A stretch of DNA of 64,000 nucleotides from NCBI RefSeq assembly GCF_020184175.1, contig NC_065531.1:22403213-22467212 (forward strand), given 5' to 3'. Source of the DNA: Aphis gossypii (taxonomy: Eukaryota; Arthropoda; Insecta; Hemiptera; Aphididae). Shown here piece by piece: positions 12,469-27,100 of the stretch (within the stretch, counting starts at the first letter, position 1; each line of letters begins with the position of its first letter). The notes beneath the pieces are model-generated. The model did not search any database, was not told the DNA's origin, and saw only the letters and a list, made by a program, of their open reading frames with translations. A program made the translations under genes and the position numbers.

Positions 12469-15400
12469 TGGTGTTTTTGCCGTTTTGGGTATTATAGAAA
12501 ATAGACATTTATTAGTATTGATAGGTTTTATACATACTGTTCGACGTTATATTTTGATTACATATTTACATGTTTAAGTTAAACAATTAAAAAATAGGGC
12601 TATTGAAAAATGTGGCATTTAAAATTTAAAAACAAGTAACCAACGTAAAAAAAACATAAACGATTTTTTGATGAAGGCAATAATGAGGAACAGGTCTTTG
12701 ATGAAGGATTCGAACATTTCAAGATTAACACTTAATACTTATGGCTTTAGACCAGATTAAATTTGATTTAAAGAGAAGAAAATTGCTTATGAAAATTTAA
12801 TTTACAATTATAATTTTTTTATCATCTATAAAAGCCGTTTAAGTTCAAAAAAATTTTGAGGCATTGCAAAACGTTTACAAAAATTATTTAAGGTTTTCAT
12901 TTTTTATAGAATGTGTTTATTTTGCACATGTATAATGTGTAAAGCTTAAAAAACAAAATCGTGTTTTTTCAAAAAAAAAAAAAATTAGAAATTAATGTTT
13001 ATATATGAAAAAACGATCTTGTTGAAGTCTATCCTTAATGACCATATATTTGACATTATATACGTATTATTAAGAATAATACTATGTACCTACTCTACCT
13101 ACAAATTGTTTAAGTCTTTCTCTACACTCAAGAAAGTTAAGAACTATTTGAGATCGACAATGGTCAATAAAAGAAGAACGACTAAATTAATTGGTTGGTT
13201 TTAATATAGATATCAGATAGGTATTACAAAGAAACCGCACTACAAAAAATATCATTGAAAGTTTTTCTGATTAACAATCAAGAAAAAAAGTAATAAAATA
13301 TATTTTATAATATATATTCATAATTTTTTGTAGCGTGAAATGTTACTATACATTTTAAATTTTAATAATAATTTCAAAAATGTAATATAATATAAATAAA
13401 GTATTGTTAAAACTCAAAAATCTATAAAAAAAAATGTAAAAAGAAGATCTAGGTATGTATAGTGTAGGAGGGGGTGGATACAATTATAATTGACCTAAGT
13501 GTAAATACGGCTCTGAATCTAGATTACATTTTCAAACAGTCATAGTCATCTAAGTATTCTAATAAAATATATTATTCAAGTAAATTTCCATCAGTAAAAT
13601 TTCATTTTTTTTTAATTTAAATAAAACTCAGATGGGGCATGTGGGTTGTAGAATTCACCTAAACACGTAATGTCTATTTTTTAATTTTTTTTAACATAAA
13701 TTATAAATATCATTTTTTTGCAATATATATAGGAACATAAAATATACATAAATTACACTTAATTATAATTTATAATCAATAATAAAATGAGTAAAAGAAA
13801 AACGTCAAAAAAATTGTAATTTTAATAAAAAGTCGAGAATATCTTAAATTAAATAAATTAATGTTTTTGCTTTTTATTTCCGAAACGGAATGGTTAGATA
13901 AACAATATTAAATTCAAAAATGGTGAAAAAAAGATTAAAATAAAATCAAGTTAATAAATAATTTAATAATTAATAGATCATTTGAATATTATTAGCTTCC
14001 AAATAATAATACTATCATCAAACGTGGGAATGAAAAGTTTTTAAATTATCCAAAAATACAGCTTTTAAATTGTTTAAAAAGAAAAAGGGATAAGGTATGT
14101 TTAATTATCAATCACTCTTTATGTTTTATACAATAGACTTTTGATTGTATTATTATAGGTATTTAATATAAACACAATATGTCAACTGTTATAAGTACCA
14201 CTACACGTGAGAACAATAAGACATTTTTTTTTTTATTATTATTTTAATTCATTGCTTTGAATATAATATGATCTAAGGAAAATGGTGACTGCACCCAACG
14301 GCTTTGGCTGTACTTTTAGATTGATTAAAATAACAAACGTTAACAATAATACGCATTATATATACAATATTAAATTTAACATTTTAACCATGCCCAATAA
14401 GGTAATACAACCCCTCCCCAAGCACATATTATATTTGTGTGGTATCTATGATTGTTCGAATACGTTGGTATTAACTATTAATAATGCTATATATCTGTAT
14501 ATATTTATAACGGGTCTCGAATACGAATAAAAGAAAAAAACCAATGAAGTCGCTCTGCTATAATAGGTTTCAGGTGTACGAAACATACGTAGGTACCTCA
14601 TCATTAAGTAATAGCTAGTAGGTCATCCTTTACGATGACGTGTTAAAATTTGAATTCAATTTATTATTATCATAAATCGTTGCCTAGGTACCAAAAACAA
14701 TTTTGTACAGTGACAGTTAATGTGTATCATGTATCAGACTATATTTATAACGATGTCTTATAATTTACTTATTTCGGGTACCTACCTACTTTTAGTAATC
14801 TTATAGTATCTGGTACCTATATAATAATATTATTTTGAACACATTATTCTCGATAACATCGCTTACATATATTTATTATAAATTATAAGATAATTACATT
14901 TTTGTCATTCAATTCTGTGTATTGGAAATAATATTATAATATAGGTACAGATTATGGTGAAAATTGGCAAGCTCCTACTATTATTTTATTTAGACTTAGG
15001 TACCTACTTTATTCAACATAACTAGACATAAGTACATAACCTAACTAGAATCGTTATGATAATGTTTCGTTCACATAATATACAATTTTGTAAAAATGCG
15101 ACCTTCAAACGTCTACAAAAAAAAAAAACGGTGACTATGTATTTTTGATAGTTTTTAATTGCTGTAAAAACGACTTACCTTGTACAACATTTTTAATCTT
15201 TTTGATTTAGAAAAAAATATTATCAACACAATACGAAAAAAAACTTTTTAAAAGTAGAAATATTAAAATATATAAATACTCCCCCTATAATAATAAATTG
15301 CTTGTTCATACTATAATATTATAAATAATATGTCATATAGGACAGGTACATCGTACAATCTCTATGAATAAATACAATAAGTACATTTGATCATGGAGAA

Positions 15401-16337
15401 AAAAATGACAGCAGAAACTTTATTATAAAAGAAAAATCCAGTGATATTACACAGCAATATGTAGATATAAAATTAGTAATAACATATTCTAGTCCAAGTT
15501 CAGACTTTATATATTTATATATGTTTTCATTTAATTAATTATTTTTTTTTATTACATAAATTAGGTGTGAATAATAATTAGGTTAATAGGTCCCTGGAAC
15601 ATTTTCTTTTTTGTCGATTGGTATTATAGTTTGTATTTGGAAGGTCTTAAGAGAATAAATTGAAAAAAAGTTTGTTATGGAATCGTTTATAGAATTCTAT
15701 ACACCTACTTATAGTTGATCATTGTGGAAGGTTCGATTACCTACTAATATACCAATAAGGAGCATTGATTAATGTGCTTTGAGTTTTTGATTGAAAGAAT
15801 AGAATAATTTTTATGTTTGAGTTTTTGTGTGTTCCCCAAAATTGAATTCTATAGAAGGCCAAGGGAAGAATGATTTGTTTATATATTATTCATTTATTTT
15901 TTATTTATGCAGTGATAATTTTTGTTGTAAAGAACGTAATTGACGAAATCTATGATTTGAGGAATAATTTTTTATTTTAATGGTATTAGCCAAGTAAATT
16001 GTCTATCTAGATCTTTTTTTAACAAAACTTTTTTTTTTTGATGTTAGGGGGTATTTTCTAAATCTAATTTAATTTATGGTCTCATGTTTAATAGTCTCAA
16101 AATGGTTGGGAATATAGTTAATAATGGTACCGTAGACATTAGTAAGTAACATTATATTATTTAGTGCCGGTAACGTGAAAAAAAGCAACCGAACATACAA
16201 AGTAGCCTATCACTATTGACCCACGAAAACAAGTACTTCACTATCAGTTAATCAGTAATCATTATTCTCTGATTGGTCATTCAAAATATCTTCAATTGGC
16301 ATGAGGATTTTACACTGATTGCGTACTTCTCAGTTCT

Positions 16338-16343
16338 CACGTG
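16338..16343. promoter_or_regulatory. CACGTG E-box upstream of NOB1
   Basis: A perfect canonical E-box lies 26 bases before the NOB1 start codon. CACGTG is the core site for bHLH-zip factors such as Myc/Max, which drive ribosome-biogenesis genes in animals. Binding here is inferred. CACGTG is rare in this AT-rich window; other copies noticed are at 7613, 14204 and 37738. Confidence 0.45.
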
Positions 16344-16368
16344 TACTCTATGAACTTACGATTTTAAA

Positions 16369-17406
16369 ATGAATAAAATTGAACATTTGATCGTGGACAC
16401 TGCTGGTTTCATTGACAAAGCACCACTCCAAGATTTCGGTGTGAACATCCACACCATACAAGAGGTGGTGAACGAAGTGACAAACAAACGTCAAAAAACA
16501 GATCTATCGGTATTGCCGTACACTCTCAACATTAAAACCGTATTCCCTGAACACATTCAGTTTGTTGTGGACTTTTCAAAAAAGACTGGTGACTATCCAA
16601 ATCTATCCGTTACCGATATTAAAGTAATAGCTTTAGCTTATCAAATACACAAAGAAAATTATGGTATAGACGGCTTGAACGCTGAACCAATTTCTAAATC
16701 AGTTGTATTTGAAAAACCCCAGGTTAATGAAAGTACTGTTGGATTTTACGATCCTGACCGCCTGAGTGATGATGTATCTGAATTGGATATCGATGACGGT
16801 TGGATTACAGAAGATAATATAAAAGATATCAATAAAAGTAATGGAGATGATCTTACTGAGCAAGAAGCCAAAGTCGGTTGCATTACCACTGATTATGCTG
16901 TACAAAACGTGCTCAAACAAATAGGTCTTTCTATTATTGCTTTAGATGGCCGAGTGATTAAAGAAGTCCGGACTTACATAAGGCGCTGTTATGGATGTTT
17001 TACGTTGACATCAAATATGACGAGACTATTTTGCCCAAAATGTGGGAACAAAAGCTTGAAACGAGTAGCTGTATACTTAGATGAAAATGGAAAACAATGC
17101 ATATACATTAATGGTAAAAGACCATTAAATCTTAAAGGTAAAAAGTACTCATTACCAAAACCACAAGGTGGTAAACATGCAGTCAACCCAAGATTGGTAG
17201 AAGATCAACCGATGCCTCATCAACGACCATCTAGATTGGCTAAATCTAAAACCAATGCTTTAGATCCAGATTATACAGCTAAATTGTCTCCTTTCGCTAC
17301 AAAAGATGTTTATTCCAAATCTGCCATGCTCGGTTTCAAAGGTTCAGTGCAAAAACAATGGATGAAAAGGAATCCTAATGAATCAAATAAAAAATGTAAG
17401 AAATAA
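16369..17406 (+). CDS. NOB1: RNA-binding protein NOB1, pre-18S rRNA D-site endonuclease (345 aa)
   Basis: NOB1 is the PIN-domain endonuclease that makes the final D-site cut turning pre-18S into 18S rRNA in pre-40S particles. The PIN domain spans about residues 5-100 and shows IVDTAGFI with acidic D10, a conserved Glu near 32-36, and LSVTDIKVIALAYQI with D83. An acidic linker follows. Next comes the family signature TTDYAVQNVLKQIGL (about 173-187), then a zinc ribbon with Cys 207, 210, 222 and 225 (CX2C-X11-CX2C), and the C-terminal LSPFATKDVYSKS segment. Human NOB1 is about 412 aa, so this is somewhat short in the linker but complete. The frame is uninterrupted from ATG to TAA, and an AATAAA follows at 17420. 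The gene is intronless, unlike its intron-rich neighbours, and converges on the Tao gene. Confidence 0.95.
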   Translation: MNKIEHLIVDTAGFIDKAPLQDFGVNIHTIQEVVNEVTNKRQKTDLSVLPYTLNIKTVFPEHIQFVVDFSKKTGDYPNLSVTDIKVIALAYQIHKENYGIDGLNAEPISKSVVFEKPQVNESTVGFYDPDRLSDDVSELDIDDGWITEDNIKDINKSNGDDLTEQEAKVGCITTDYAVQNVLKQIGLSIIALDGRVIKEVRTYIRRCYGCFTLTSNMTRLFCPKCGNKSLKRVAVYLDENGKQCIYINGKRPLNLKGKKYSLPKPQGGKHAVNPRLVEDQPMPHQRPSRLAKSKTNALDPDYTAKLSPFATKDVYSKSAMLGFKGSVQKQWMKRNPNESNKKCKK

Positions 17407-18178
17407 AATATGTATTGTTAATAAAAACACTGAATGAATTCAATTATTGAATTTTTTTTTATAAGTATTTTTCGGTGTTTATTGTGTCTGCTTATTTTGG
17501 AATATTATCAAACCTTATTTGTATCATATTAGACAGATGTAATTGATACTGAACATCTATAATTATTCCAATTATTTACTTTTTATTGATTCGATTTTAT
17601 AGTCTATATGATAATTTATATTTGAATAATCAAAAAAAGTCATCAGAATCATTGTATAATTTATTATGTTCTTTAAAAGCAATGTAAACTTTTAATTTAA
17701 AAAATCAAATTATCCACAAGAACAAAAAAAATCAAATACATTCAACACATACATTTAAATATTTTAAACTTATTATAATAGATATATGTACAAAATAAAA
17801 ACGTTACAATAATAATAATAATAATAATAATAATATATATAAATATATATAAAGTAAATCATTTTGTTCACATTTTTCGTTATTTAATTACAAAAGAAAA
17901 CAATGTCTACAAAATGTATCATGGGATTACAGTAGGTAATTATAATTATACAAATAAAATGTTATGGTATTATACAATGCTATTATCATTAATTTGTTTT
18001 CAAGAAAATATGTTAATTTTAATCCGTTAATTAAGCTTTCTAATACTGAATATGATAAAAAATATTTAAGTAGAATCAAATTTAAATGAGAAATTTGTCT
18101 ACTACTTGATATGTGTAAATATTAAAAAGCTGTTAGAAAGGATAGATAGTAAAATTATTTACATAGAAACATGAGAGG
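17407..18178. other. Convergent 3' region between NOB1 and Tao
   Basis: The NOB1 polyadenylation signal AATAAA is at 17420-17425. The Tao 3' UTR must lie here on the minus strand; AATAAA complements occur near 17582 and 17661. An (AAT)n run lies at about 17808-17834. No coding sequence is seen. Confidence 0.6.
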
Positions 18179-21100
18179 CTATAGATTTCCATCATGAAAT
18201 GAGTTAGTACTGTTGCTACGTGCTAGGCTAAGCACACTGCCAGACAAACTATCCTGTTCAAGACTTGATGCTTCGGCAATCGCTAAAGCACTAAAAAAAT
18301 CACAATGAACAATTAATAATCAAAAATTAGGCAATAAAAAAAAAAAAAAAAAAAAATAGTAACCTAAAGCCTAAACGAGCTGACTCTTCATCAAATTGTT
18401 CTAGTTCTCTTTCTTGTTTTTCGCGAAGGAGACGAATACGTTCGCCACGCTCCTGTAGAAATTGTTTTGTTTCCATTTCCATCTAAAATTTTATAAAATA
18501 AATTTTGATAAAACATACTATCAATAATAATGTAAACTTAACTAAGTTTTTATACAAAATGAGGCTTTTTCTTCAAAAATTTAGTATTCAATTTACATTA
18601 AAAAAAAATACTTTTTTTCTATTATTTGTTAGTTAATTTTTTTTTTTTTGTTCTATACTTTATATTTAAAAATAATGATAACTTATGATTTTGAGAATCT
18701 TAAATTTTACATATTTTAATAACTGCACAGCACCTTTTGCTCAAGTAATGATCTTCGAACTGAGATACGATCCTCTAATTCTTTTTTCTCGCGATTTCTT
18801 TGAGCATCTGCCTGCATCTTATTCTTTGATTGATATGCCATTAATATTTCAAGTTCATATCTTAAGCGTTCTTTAAGCACATGACACTCAACTTCTTGTG
18901 ATTCGTCGAGTCGTATCTTAAAAGTTTAAATGAATTTTATGAAGATAATTTAAACATGATTTAAAAAAAGCTAAAATAATTCAATAACTTACAGATTGTT
19001 TTTGTAACATTTCGGAAATACTTTGTTCATATTGTTCTCCGAGCAATGCTAATTTTCGTCGTTGTTCTTCTTTAAGTTTTTTTATTACAGTTTTTTGTTC
19101 TTCTTTGGTTGTAGTTGCCAGTACTTGAGCTTTTAATACTTTGTACTGTCGTGTTTGAGTTTTGCATGTTTCTCTAAACTGTTTTCGAATTTGCATTTCT
19201 TTGTGCTAAAATATTATACACACAATTATTTATTTATTTATTATGTCCTTTCAAGATTATTAATACTAATCAGTAAAACAATAAAATTTAAAATTTATTA
19301 TGCACTAATTTAAATAAGTACAATGATAAACTCATATAAATAGCTTTATCAGCTCTTACTAGTTTACTCGTACTTATAGTTGATATTAGTGAAAATTTAT
19401 ATATTATTGAATTTATAAAGACTAAACTTTGCAAAAGTGAGGTTTAATTCATTTATAAATGTTAAAAGTAAACATTAGAAAAAAATAATTATTTTAATAC
19501 TTTAAATTCATTTTAAGTAAAAATATAAAAAAATACTGCTAAAGGTTCAGTTTTTATTTTTTTTTACAAATTTGATAATTGCTCTCTAAATATTAACTAT
19601 AAGTAAGCTGAAGTAGGACTTTTACGAATTGAATTCAGATTCTGTTATACAAGTGTAAATGGTAAATTTGAGTTGAGAAATTCCAATTTTATGTAATTAA
19701 CTTTAATATTTAATATATTGACCTTAGATGTAAGAATAATATCTGTTTTTCAAATGGGTTTATAAGAAGGTACCTAGGTATAATATAACAATTTAAAATA
19801 TTTTAGAAAACTTGTGATAAATATAGAAGGCAATTTATCTCTTATCTATAGATAACGTTTTTAGTTTTAAGTTGTATAATAAGCCAGTGTCTTCAACTGG
19901 TGGGTCACGTAAGCTTTAAAATTGGATCACGATAAGTATTCTTTTTAAAATAAAAATTTATACAAGGTAAAAAAATAATTACAAAGCTTACATGGGTTAC
20001 AAAGAATGTAGGCCCTAAAAAGTGGGTTGTGAATCCAAAAAAGTTGAAGACCACTGTAATAGACCATTCTTTTCACTTTTTTATTAAAGCTAATTATACA
20101 AAATTAGAATTGAGAAACATAAGTTAGATATGTTATGTTTGTGACACAAAGACAAAACATATAGGCACGGCTTTCACTTAAATATAGCAGTTTTCACTTT
20201 CTTAAACAATTTATATTAAACTTACTTTGAGACTTTTAGGTTGTTGTCGAAGTTGCATTGCATGTCTCTTCCGTAAATCACGATGAGCACGAGCACAATA
20301 ATCATGTTGGTGCTGTAATTCAGTTTCATGTTGTCTAGTTACTTGATCAGCACGTAAAGCATGAACAGCTCTTTGTTGTCTTGTTTCAAGGTTTCTAGTG
20401 TCTTCATGATGTCGTAATAACATAGAATGAGCAGTTTCCAACTGTTGTTGTCTTTTTCCGAGTTCCTATAAACATTAAATAACATTAAAAGTTATAGCAA
20501 ATTGTGTCCTATAGTTTCTTATAATTTTGGATAAATTCAGTAAAATAAACGGTACTGGCCTGTTATAGACCCACCTACAAAAATGAAAACTATATACCCA
20601 TGCCAATTAGGTTTATTATCTTCCCTCTATCCAAATTTAATAATTGAAATAAGTTGAAGTTTTTTTGTCCGTCGGAAATATAATGCAGGCGTATATTAAC
20701 TCAAAAATGGATGTTAGGTAGTATATGCCGTGAAACTAAGGAATGTTTCATAATTAGTATGCTAAATTGATACCTATCATTAACTAATATTTTAAACACG
20801 GTTCTATAATTTTTTCTGACAGCTGGAAAGCTTATTCTAATTTGCAACACTATGGATTTCAACATAATCAAGTTAATTTTAGATAAAATTTTGTGAACCC
20901 TAACTCAAGAGCCTAAAAATAAAATGTTAAGATAATGTGATAAATAGGATAACAAAAACCGTAAAGAAACAAATAAAATTAGACTAGTTTGTGGCAATCA
21001 AAACTAAATAATATGGATTTATTTGAAACCTTTTTAAAATATATAACGTAATTTTGGAAATCTCAGAAAGCCTAAACAATAAACATTTTAAACATTATAT

Positions 21101-24100
21101 CATTATATAAACTTATTTTCACTATAAATAGAATTTAAATTTAAATATACTATTTAAAATGTGTAAACATTTTTAATTAATATTATATTGTCAAATAAAC
21201 TCATTATTTTATGTTTACACGATGTATTTATTATTATTGATGGCGGGAGAAAGTTTTCACTTATCCAGGAAGAGTTATAACAAACCAGTACTAAAAAAAC
21301 TAAATAAAATTGTCATAAATAAAACTAATGATTGACAAAACGTCAAAGGATTTGCTTAACTATTTAAGATAAATAAATTTATTTGTGGTCATAAATTAAA
21401 CCATAATTAATATTTACTATTGAATTCACTAACTTGTAACTATAAATAAATACATACTTCTCTTAATAACCCTTGTTCATACAAATGATATTGATTCAGC
21501 CTTTTTCTACGAAATTTTCGTATTTCAAGTTCCAAATAGTCTTTTTGACCTCTAATAAGTCTGTGCTCTTCTTGAGCTTCCATTTGCTTAAGGTTTTCTT
21601 TTTGAGATCTTTAATCAAGAATTAATTTTAAAATATACAACTATTTTATAATTTATGCATACTAACTGTAAAGCAGCATCTTTTTGTCGCTTAGGTGTGG
21701 ATTCATCCAATAATAACTCACGTTTCCATCGCTCTTTACTGTTTTTATAATCTTTTTTTCGTTGAGTGTCAAATGCCTTGCGATCAGCTTCTTGTTTGTT
21801 AGTTATTTCTTTCATTATTTTCTTTTCAGCAGCAACATTTTGTTTCATCTAAAATAAAAAAAATTATAATTTAATATTATATAGTTTAATTTAATTTTTT
21901 TTAAATATTATATGGACTTCACTAAAAAACAAGCATAAAGTTCTTAATTTAAAATTTAACATTCTTAGACCTTTACTGTTCTATATCCTCATTGAAAACT
22001 AAATGGATAATCTATATAGCATATTTAAGTCTCAAGTGATATAATGGTAATCAACTTTGGGGCTCGACCAAACCGCCGAACATTAAATCAACATACTCAT
22101 TTCAGTTCATATATCTAAGTTTAATATTAGGGTTTCCTGTATACCACCAACGACTTACCATATAAAGAAATTTGCATTACAACTTTAAATAAGCTGGCAA
22201 AAACACATAAATTTATACAATTTTCAGTACTCATACAAATTCTAGGTAACCACTAACCACTCAAGTCTTAAAAAGAATTGGTGTAAGGACCTACTTTTCC
22301 CTAAAACATTTTCAACAAGGTGTAATCAATAGGCAACTGTGCATCTTCCAATTAACCTATTTAATACATCTAATTTACATATTGTATAACATGTAAGTAT
22401 AAAATTTTATTTCAAAAAAATAAAATTACGCATTCATACACATGCATAAATTATTAACACTTCATCTAAATTGAATTATTTATGTTAGGATTTAGCCTCT
22501 CCTCATTTGCATTTAACTAAGTCTTTGCAAAAATAACATTATGGGTTCAATGTGTATTATAATTAATATAAATTTTATACTTATGTAGTAAATTCAGTTT
22601 TTATAGAAATGAACGTATTGATGCATAAAAAAAAATTGGTTTTCTTATATAATGAAAATTAAAACACACCTAATGTATCTCAATCATCACATACTCTTGG
22701 TAAACGGACAATTTCCCTCAATGAATATTTTAATGCAGAAATTATCCCCCCCCCCCCCATTTTAAAAATGATTTCTTTTTCATAAATATAATGAATAATT
22801 ATAAATGTAATAAAAATTGTATAATAATAAAATATATAAAAATTGTTTATGACTATGATAGTTAGCTAAAATAAAATATAGCAAAATAAGTATTACTACT
22901 ATTTTAATGTTTCAAATAGTTGAATTTATCAAAAATATAAATCTATTACTTCTTATTAAATAATAAATACTATTATATTATTAAATAGTACTTTCCCATA
23001 AATTTGATTCAGTAAGTCACTGCTTCCCAACATTTTTGTCATTGAGTACTACCAGATACTTTTATAATCAATGCGCGTACCACCTCAATTCTTAAACTAA
23101 ATTAGGAGTCAAATTTTTTTTAACGTATATATCATTCATTTCTTAACATTTTTTTTTATTTAATATTTAGGAAAATAAAAAAAAATCTTAATTTTTAGTT
23201 AAATCTTTAAGTAAAAATTTTTTTATGTACCACCTAACGAGCCTTCCGCATACCACTGGTTGAGAAGCCCTGTAGTAAGTAACTATGAGATACAAGAATT
23301 TGTGTGACTGAATTTAAGTTATATTTATTTATTTATGCCACTGTCACTGAATCAAATTAATCTAACAAATTCTTTCTCAATATAAGATACTATATTATAC
23401 AGTATAATAAAATAATAAAATGTGATTTATGTAAATCAGGGGTCACCAACCTTTTCAAACAAGTAACCTACATTTGAAATTTTAAGTCCTCGGTAATCGA
23501 TATCCAAGAGAATTTAGGTTTTTAGGAAGAGATTTGTTTAATAAGCAAATCATTTATTGTTGCTTTGTAATAATTTATTACTCAATCGATAAGTATGTTT
23601 AAATTAATTTTTATAACAATCAACTATATTCATAAAAATATTGACTGGTTGGCAACCCCTGATATAAATGTATACATAGTGAGTTCAATGTATTGATATA
23701 ATTGGACTATACTAACAGAATTTAATATTTTTTAAAACATGAAGAGAGTAGCAACCCACTAGTAACTCTTAAAAAGTTGTAATGAATACCTTACAATACA
23801 ATTGTATAAAATATAATTGATTTTAATATTAACTAAAACTATGATTATTATGAAATTAAAAAGTACCTTCTTTTCTAAATCTTGCTGATGTTTAATTTGT
23901 AATTTTTCTAGTTCCTTGCTAAATTGTTGCAATAAAGTTTCATATTCTTTATCCAAAAGCTGTTTATGACTTTCCATTTCAAGTTTACATCTATCTTCAA
24001 GCTTTAACACAAGTGTATAATAAAATATATGAATATGTTTAATTTACAAATATATGGTAAGTATAATTACTTTTAATAATGCACCCTGATGTTCTCTTCT

Positions 24101-27100
24101 CATTCGTTTATACCCAGACATTTGTTCATGCATTTCTTCTTGCATATGTTCTTTTTGTTGTTTTGTGACTATAGATGTTGTTCGAATAGTTGCAAAATTA
24201 TTGGGAACTCCAATAGCCACATGATCGTTAGATACAATAGAATTAGAATTATTACTAGATGGCTAAAATAAAATATCAATATTATTACTTCATACATTTA
24301 TGTATTAACTATAAGTTTATAATACACTCCACTTAAATTTAATTTTCTTTTAAATATTTAAAAGTAACAATTTAAGTATTATTAACAAAGATCATTTAGT
24401 TTCGAATGTTTTTGGTTTTTGTTTTTAAAAAAATATTCATGAAATTAAAAATAACATGTATAAATTTCATAACAAGCATTGTAAAATCAATAAAACAAAA
24501 ACTATATATTACAATACACATCCCACTTTTTTCTCAATCTATATATATAGCAAAAGTAATTTTATGTGCTATACATTTATTTATTATGCTATAATTTTGT
24601 GCTGTACACCTATACACAATGTTATTTTTATTTATAATAAATGTTTTGTTTTTGATGACCAGCCAAGGAGAAGGGGATTATCCAATTATATCCAAAATGT
24701 AAAACCACAACAAAACAATATAACATAACTATGGTAAAACATGTTAAAGTAGTTTTATCAATTCCAAAAATTACAATAAAATTGTAATATGATTCTAAAT
24801 AAATAAAAATAATCTGTAACCAATATTTAGAGATGGAAAATATAAGAATTTACTAATACAATGTTAAAGAAAACTGAGTAATCTATACTTTTTTGATGAA
24901 ATTTTCAGATATGTAATAAGGTGGAAGTACCATCTTCATATAAGTACACATTTTTCATAAATAAGTTTATATTGTATAAACTGAAAATTGAATGACCAAT
25001 TGATGATAACAAGCAAAGAAAATATTTTAATAATGTATGTATAGATTATTCACTAGAAATGTTTCATAGTTTTATTGATACTAAAACTTATTGAGATATT
25101 AATAAATGATAAATACATTATTTGAATCACCGACAAAACATTGCAACTAAAATATCGCAAAATCAATATATAGCATGGAATAAATACCACCAGTATGAAA
25201 TATAGCAGTAATTCAATAATAAATAATTTGGCACAATTCTTGTTTAGCTCCAATGTGATTTTTTTCAAAGTGTGTTTTTGTATGCTTTATTTAATGATAC
25301 TTTTAATAAATGTCGCTAAAACATCCCTGAGAAATTATGATAAAAAAATTTCAAAATTTTTAATTTATTGGGAATATCACCTTTTTTTTATTATATTTTA
25401 TACATTATAACAATAATAGAAAAAATAAAATAATTTTTTGTTTAAGAAAATAAGCTAGTTTTTGGAGTTTAAATATCCTCTCCTTCCTACCATAAAAAAT
25501 TCCTGTTTAAGCCACTACTTTGAATTATATAAAATTATCGGATATAATTTTAACAAAATTAAAAAAAGGAAAAAACAGTATACTTTGCATTGCTATATAA
25601 AAGGTAAATACAATTAAATAAGATAAAGTTAAATGCAATATATAGACACGATAATAATGTACGGAGGTATTATTTCTTTACGATACATTAGTTTCACAAT
25701 ATTTTTGTTGTGATGTTTTGATCAAGCGATATTTTGTCGGGGTACCATATTATTTCTAGTTTTATTTATATTGTATGAAAACTACAATGATGTCTCATTA
25801 AAACATCCCACATAAAACGTTATTGATTAATATTATAACATTTAGATAATTTATGCCTTATGGTGTTCATGTGCAGTGCATTAAAACAATAATAATATAT
25901 TAATAATACTTTGTGACGATTTCTAGCTGTTGGATAGTGGTCGTTTGTGCTCATATTAGTTATTTCATTCATATTCGGCGTACTATTGGTAGAACTACTG
26001 TGCGATGAAGCGCTGACACCAATTGACTGTATTGAATGTTCTGACGTTATACTATTACTCTTGCTGCTCTCTCCGCCTGTATGTTCATCAGCATTGTCTG
26101 GCATTAATTACAGAAAAATTATATTATATTATTTGTTGTTTCGTTTTTCAATGCGAAACAACAAATTTATTAAAGATGAACACTTACCATCATTATCCCC
26201 AACATTACTCTCAGTTTCATAAGAATCAACCATAAGAATTTTTTTCATTTTTCTATAGTTGAGATTATCTAAATCACGAACAGCAGCTTTGGTTCTTTGT
26301 ATAAGATCAATCAAAACATGAGATGATCTTGAGCGAGTTATTAACTGATGCTAAACACAATAAAAAATGAAGTTACATATCATCTAGATTATTTATAACA
26401 TTTTTTTTTAATTTATTAACTTACTTGTAAAAGTTTAGATGATGATGGACGCTCACTAGGATTTTTTTGTAAACATAGTTCAACAAAATATCGGAATGTA
26501 TCTGACCATTCAGATGATTGTAAGGTTGGAGTATCATTCTGTGCAATATGATAAAGTGCACTCATTGCATTCATGTTAAAATATGGAGGTTTTCTTTCAG
26601 CTAAAATTAATTAATTAATACAATAGTAAAGTTATTGTCACATTAAAATTTACTACAATTCATTGATATATAATAACATTTTAGTGTATAAAAACAGTTA
26701 TTTCTTATAAATTTTTAATTACCTAATTCAATACATGTTATACCCAGTGACCAAACATCAACTTTTCCATCATATTGCCCTTCATCCATAGCTAATATAA
26801 CTTCAGGTGCCATCCAATAAGGAGTACCAACAAAACTGTTAGCTGGGCATTTTGTACTGGCAGACCCAAAATCAGCTAAACAACAAGTATTATTTTTTAG
26901 TTATAAATTAAATGATTACATTTATAAAATATGTCAAGTTAAGAGAATGCAACTCTGCAGTGACAAAAAATTATCTGTTACCATGCATTCTCACAACGAA
27001 AATAGTACAAATTCCTTCTGTTATACACAGGTACTAATTCATTTAGATCCACAAATTAATTGCATTCTCTCAGTGAGTATAAAATAAGTTTAATTACCAA

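Larger units (their letters stand above)
1040..16330. other. Gene-poor intergenic tract
   Basis: I found no recognisable coding exon on either strand. Open frames are short, AT-driven and unlike known families. The tract holds two TIR elements (3467-3639; 6065-6562), a possible third at about 2397-2826, (AAT)n at about 5016-5045, poly-T at 5140-5166, an AT-rich alternating block at about 8119-8170, a hairpin at 12230-12261 and a tandem palindrome at 12408-12468. Short unconserved exons or non-coding RNAs cannot be excluded by eye. Confidence 0.5.

Noticed and set aside
24089..24271. Plus-strand frame inside Tao
   Set aside because: It is antisense to Tao coding exon 7 (24071-24262).
26023..26235. 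Plus-strand frames across Tao exons 5-6
   Set aside because: Antisense shadows; the minus-strand exons splice in phase into the kinase.
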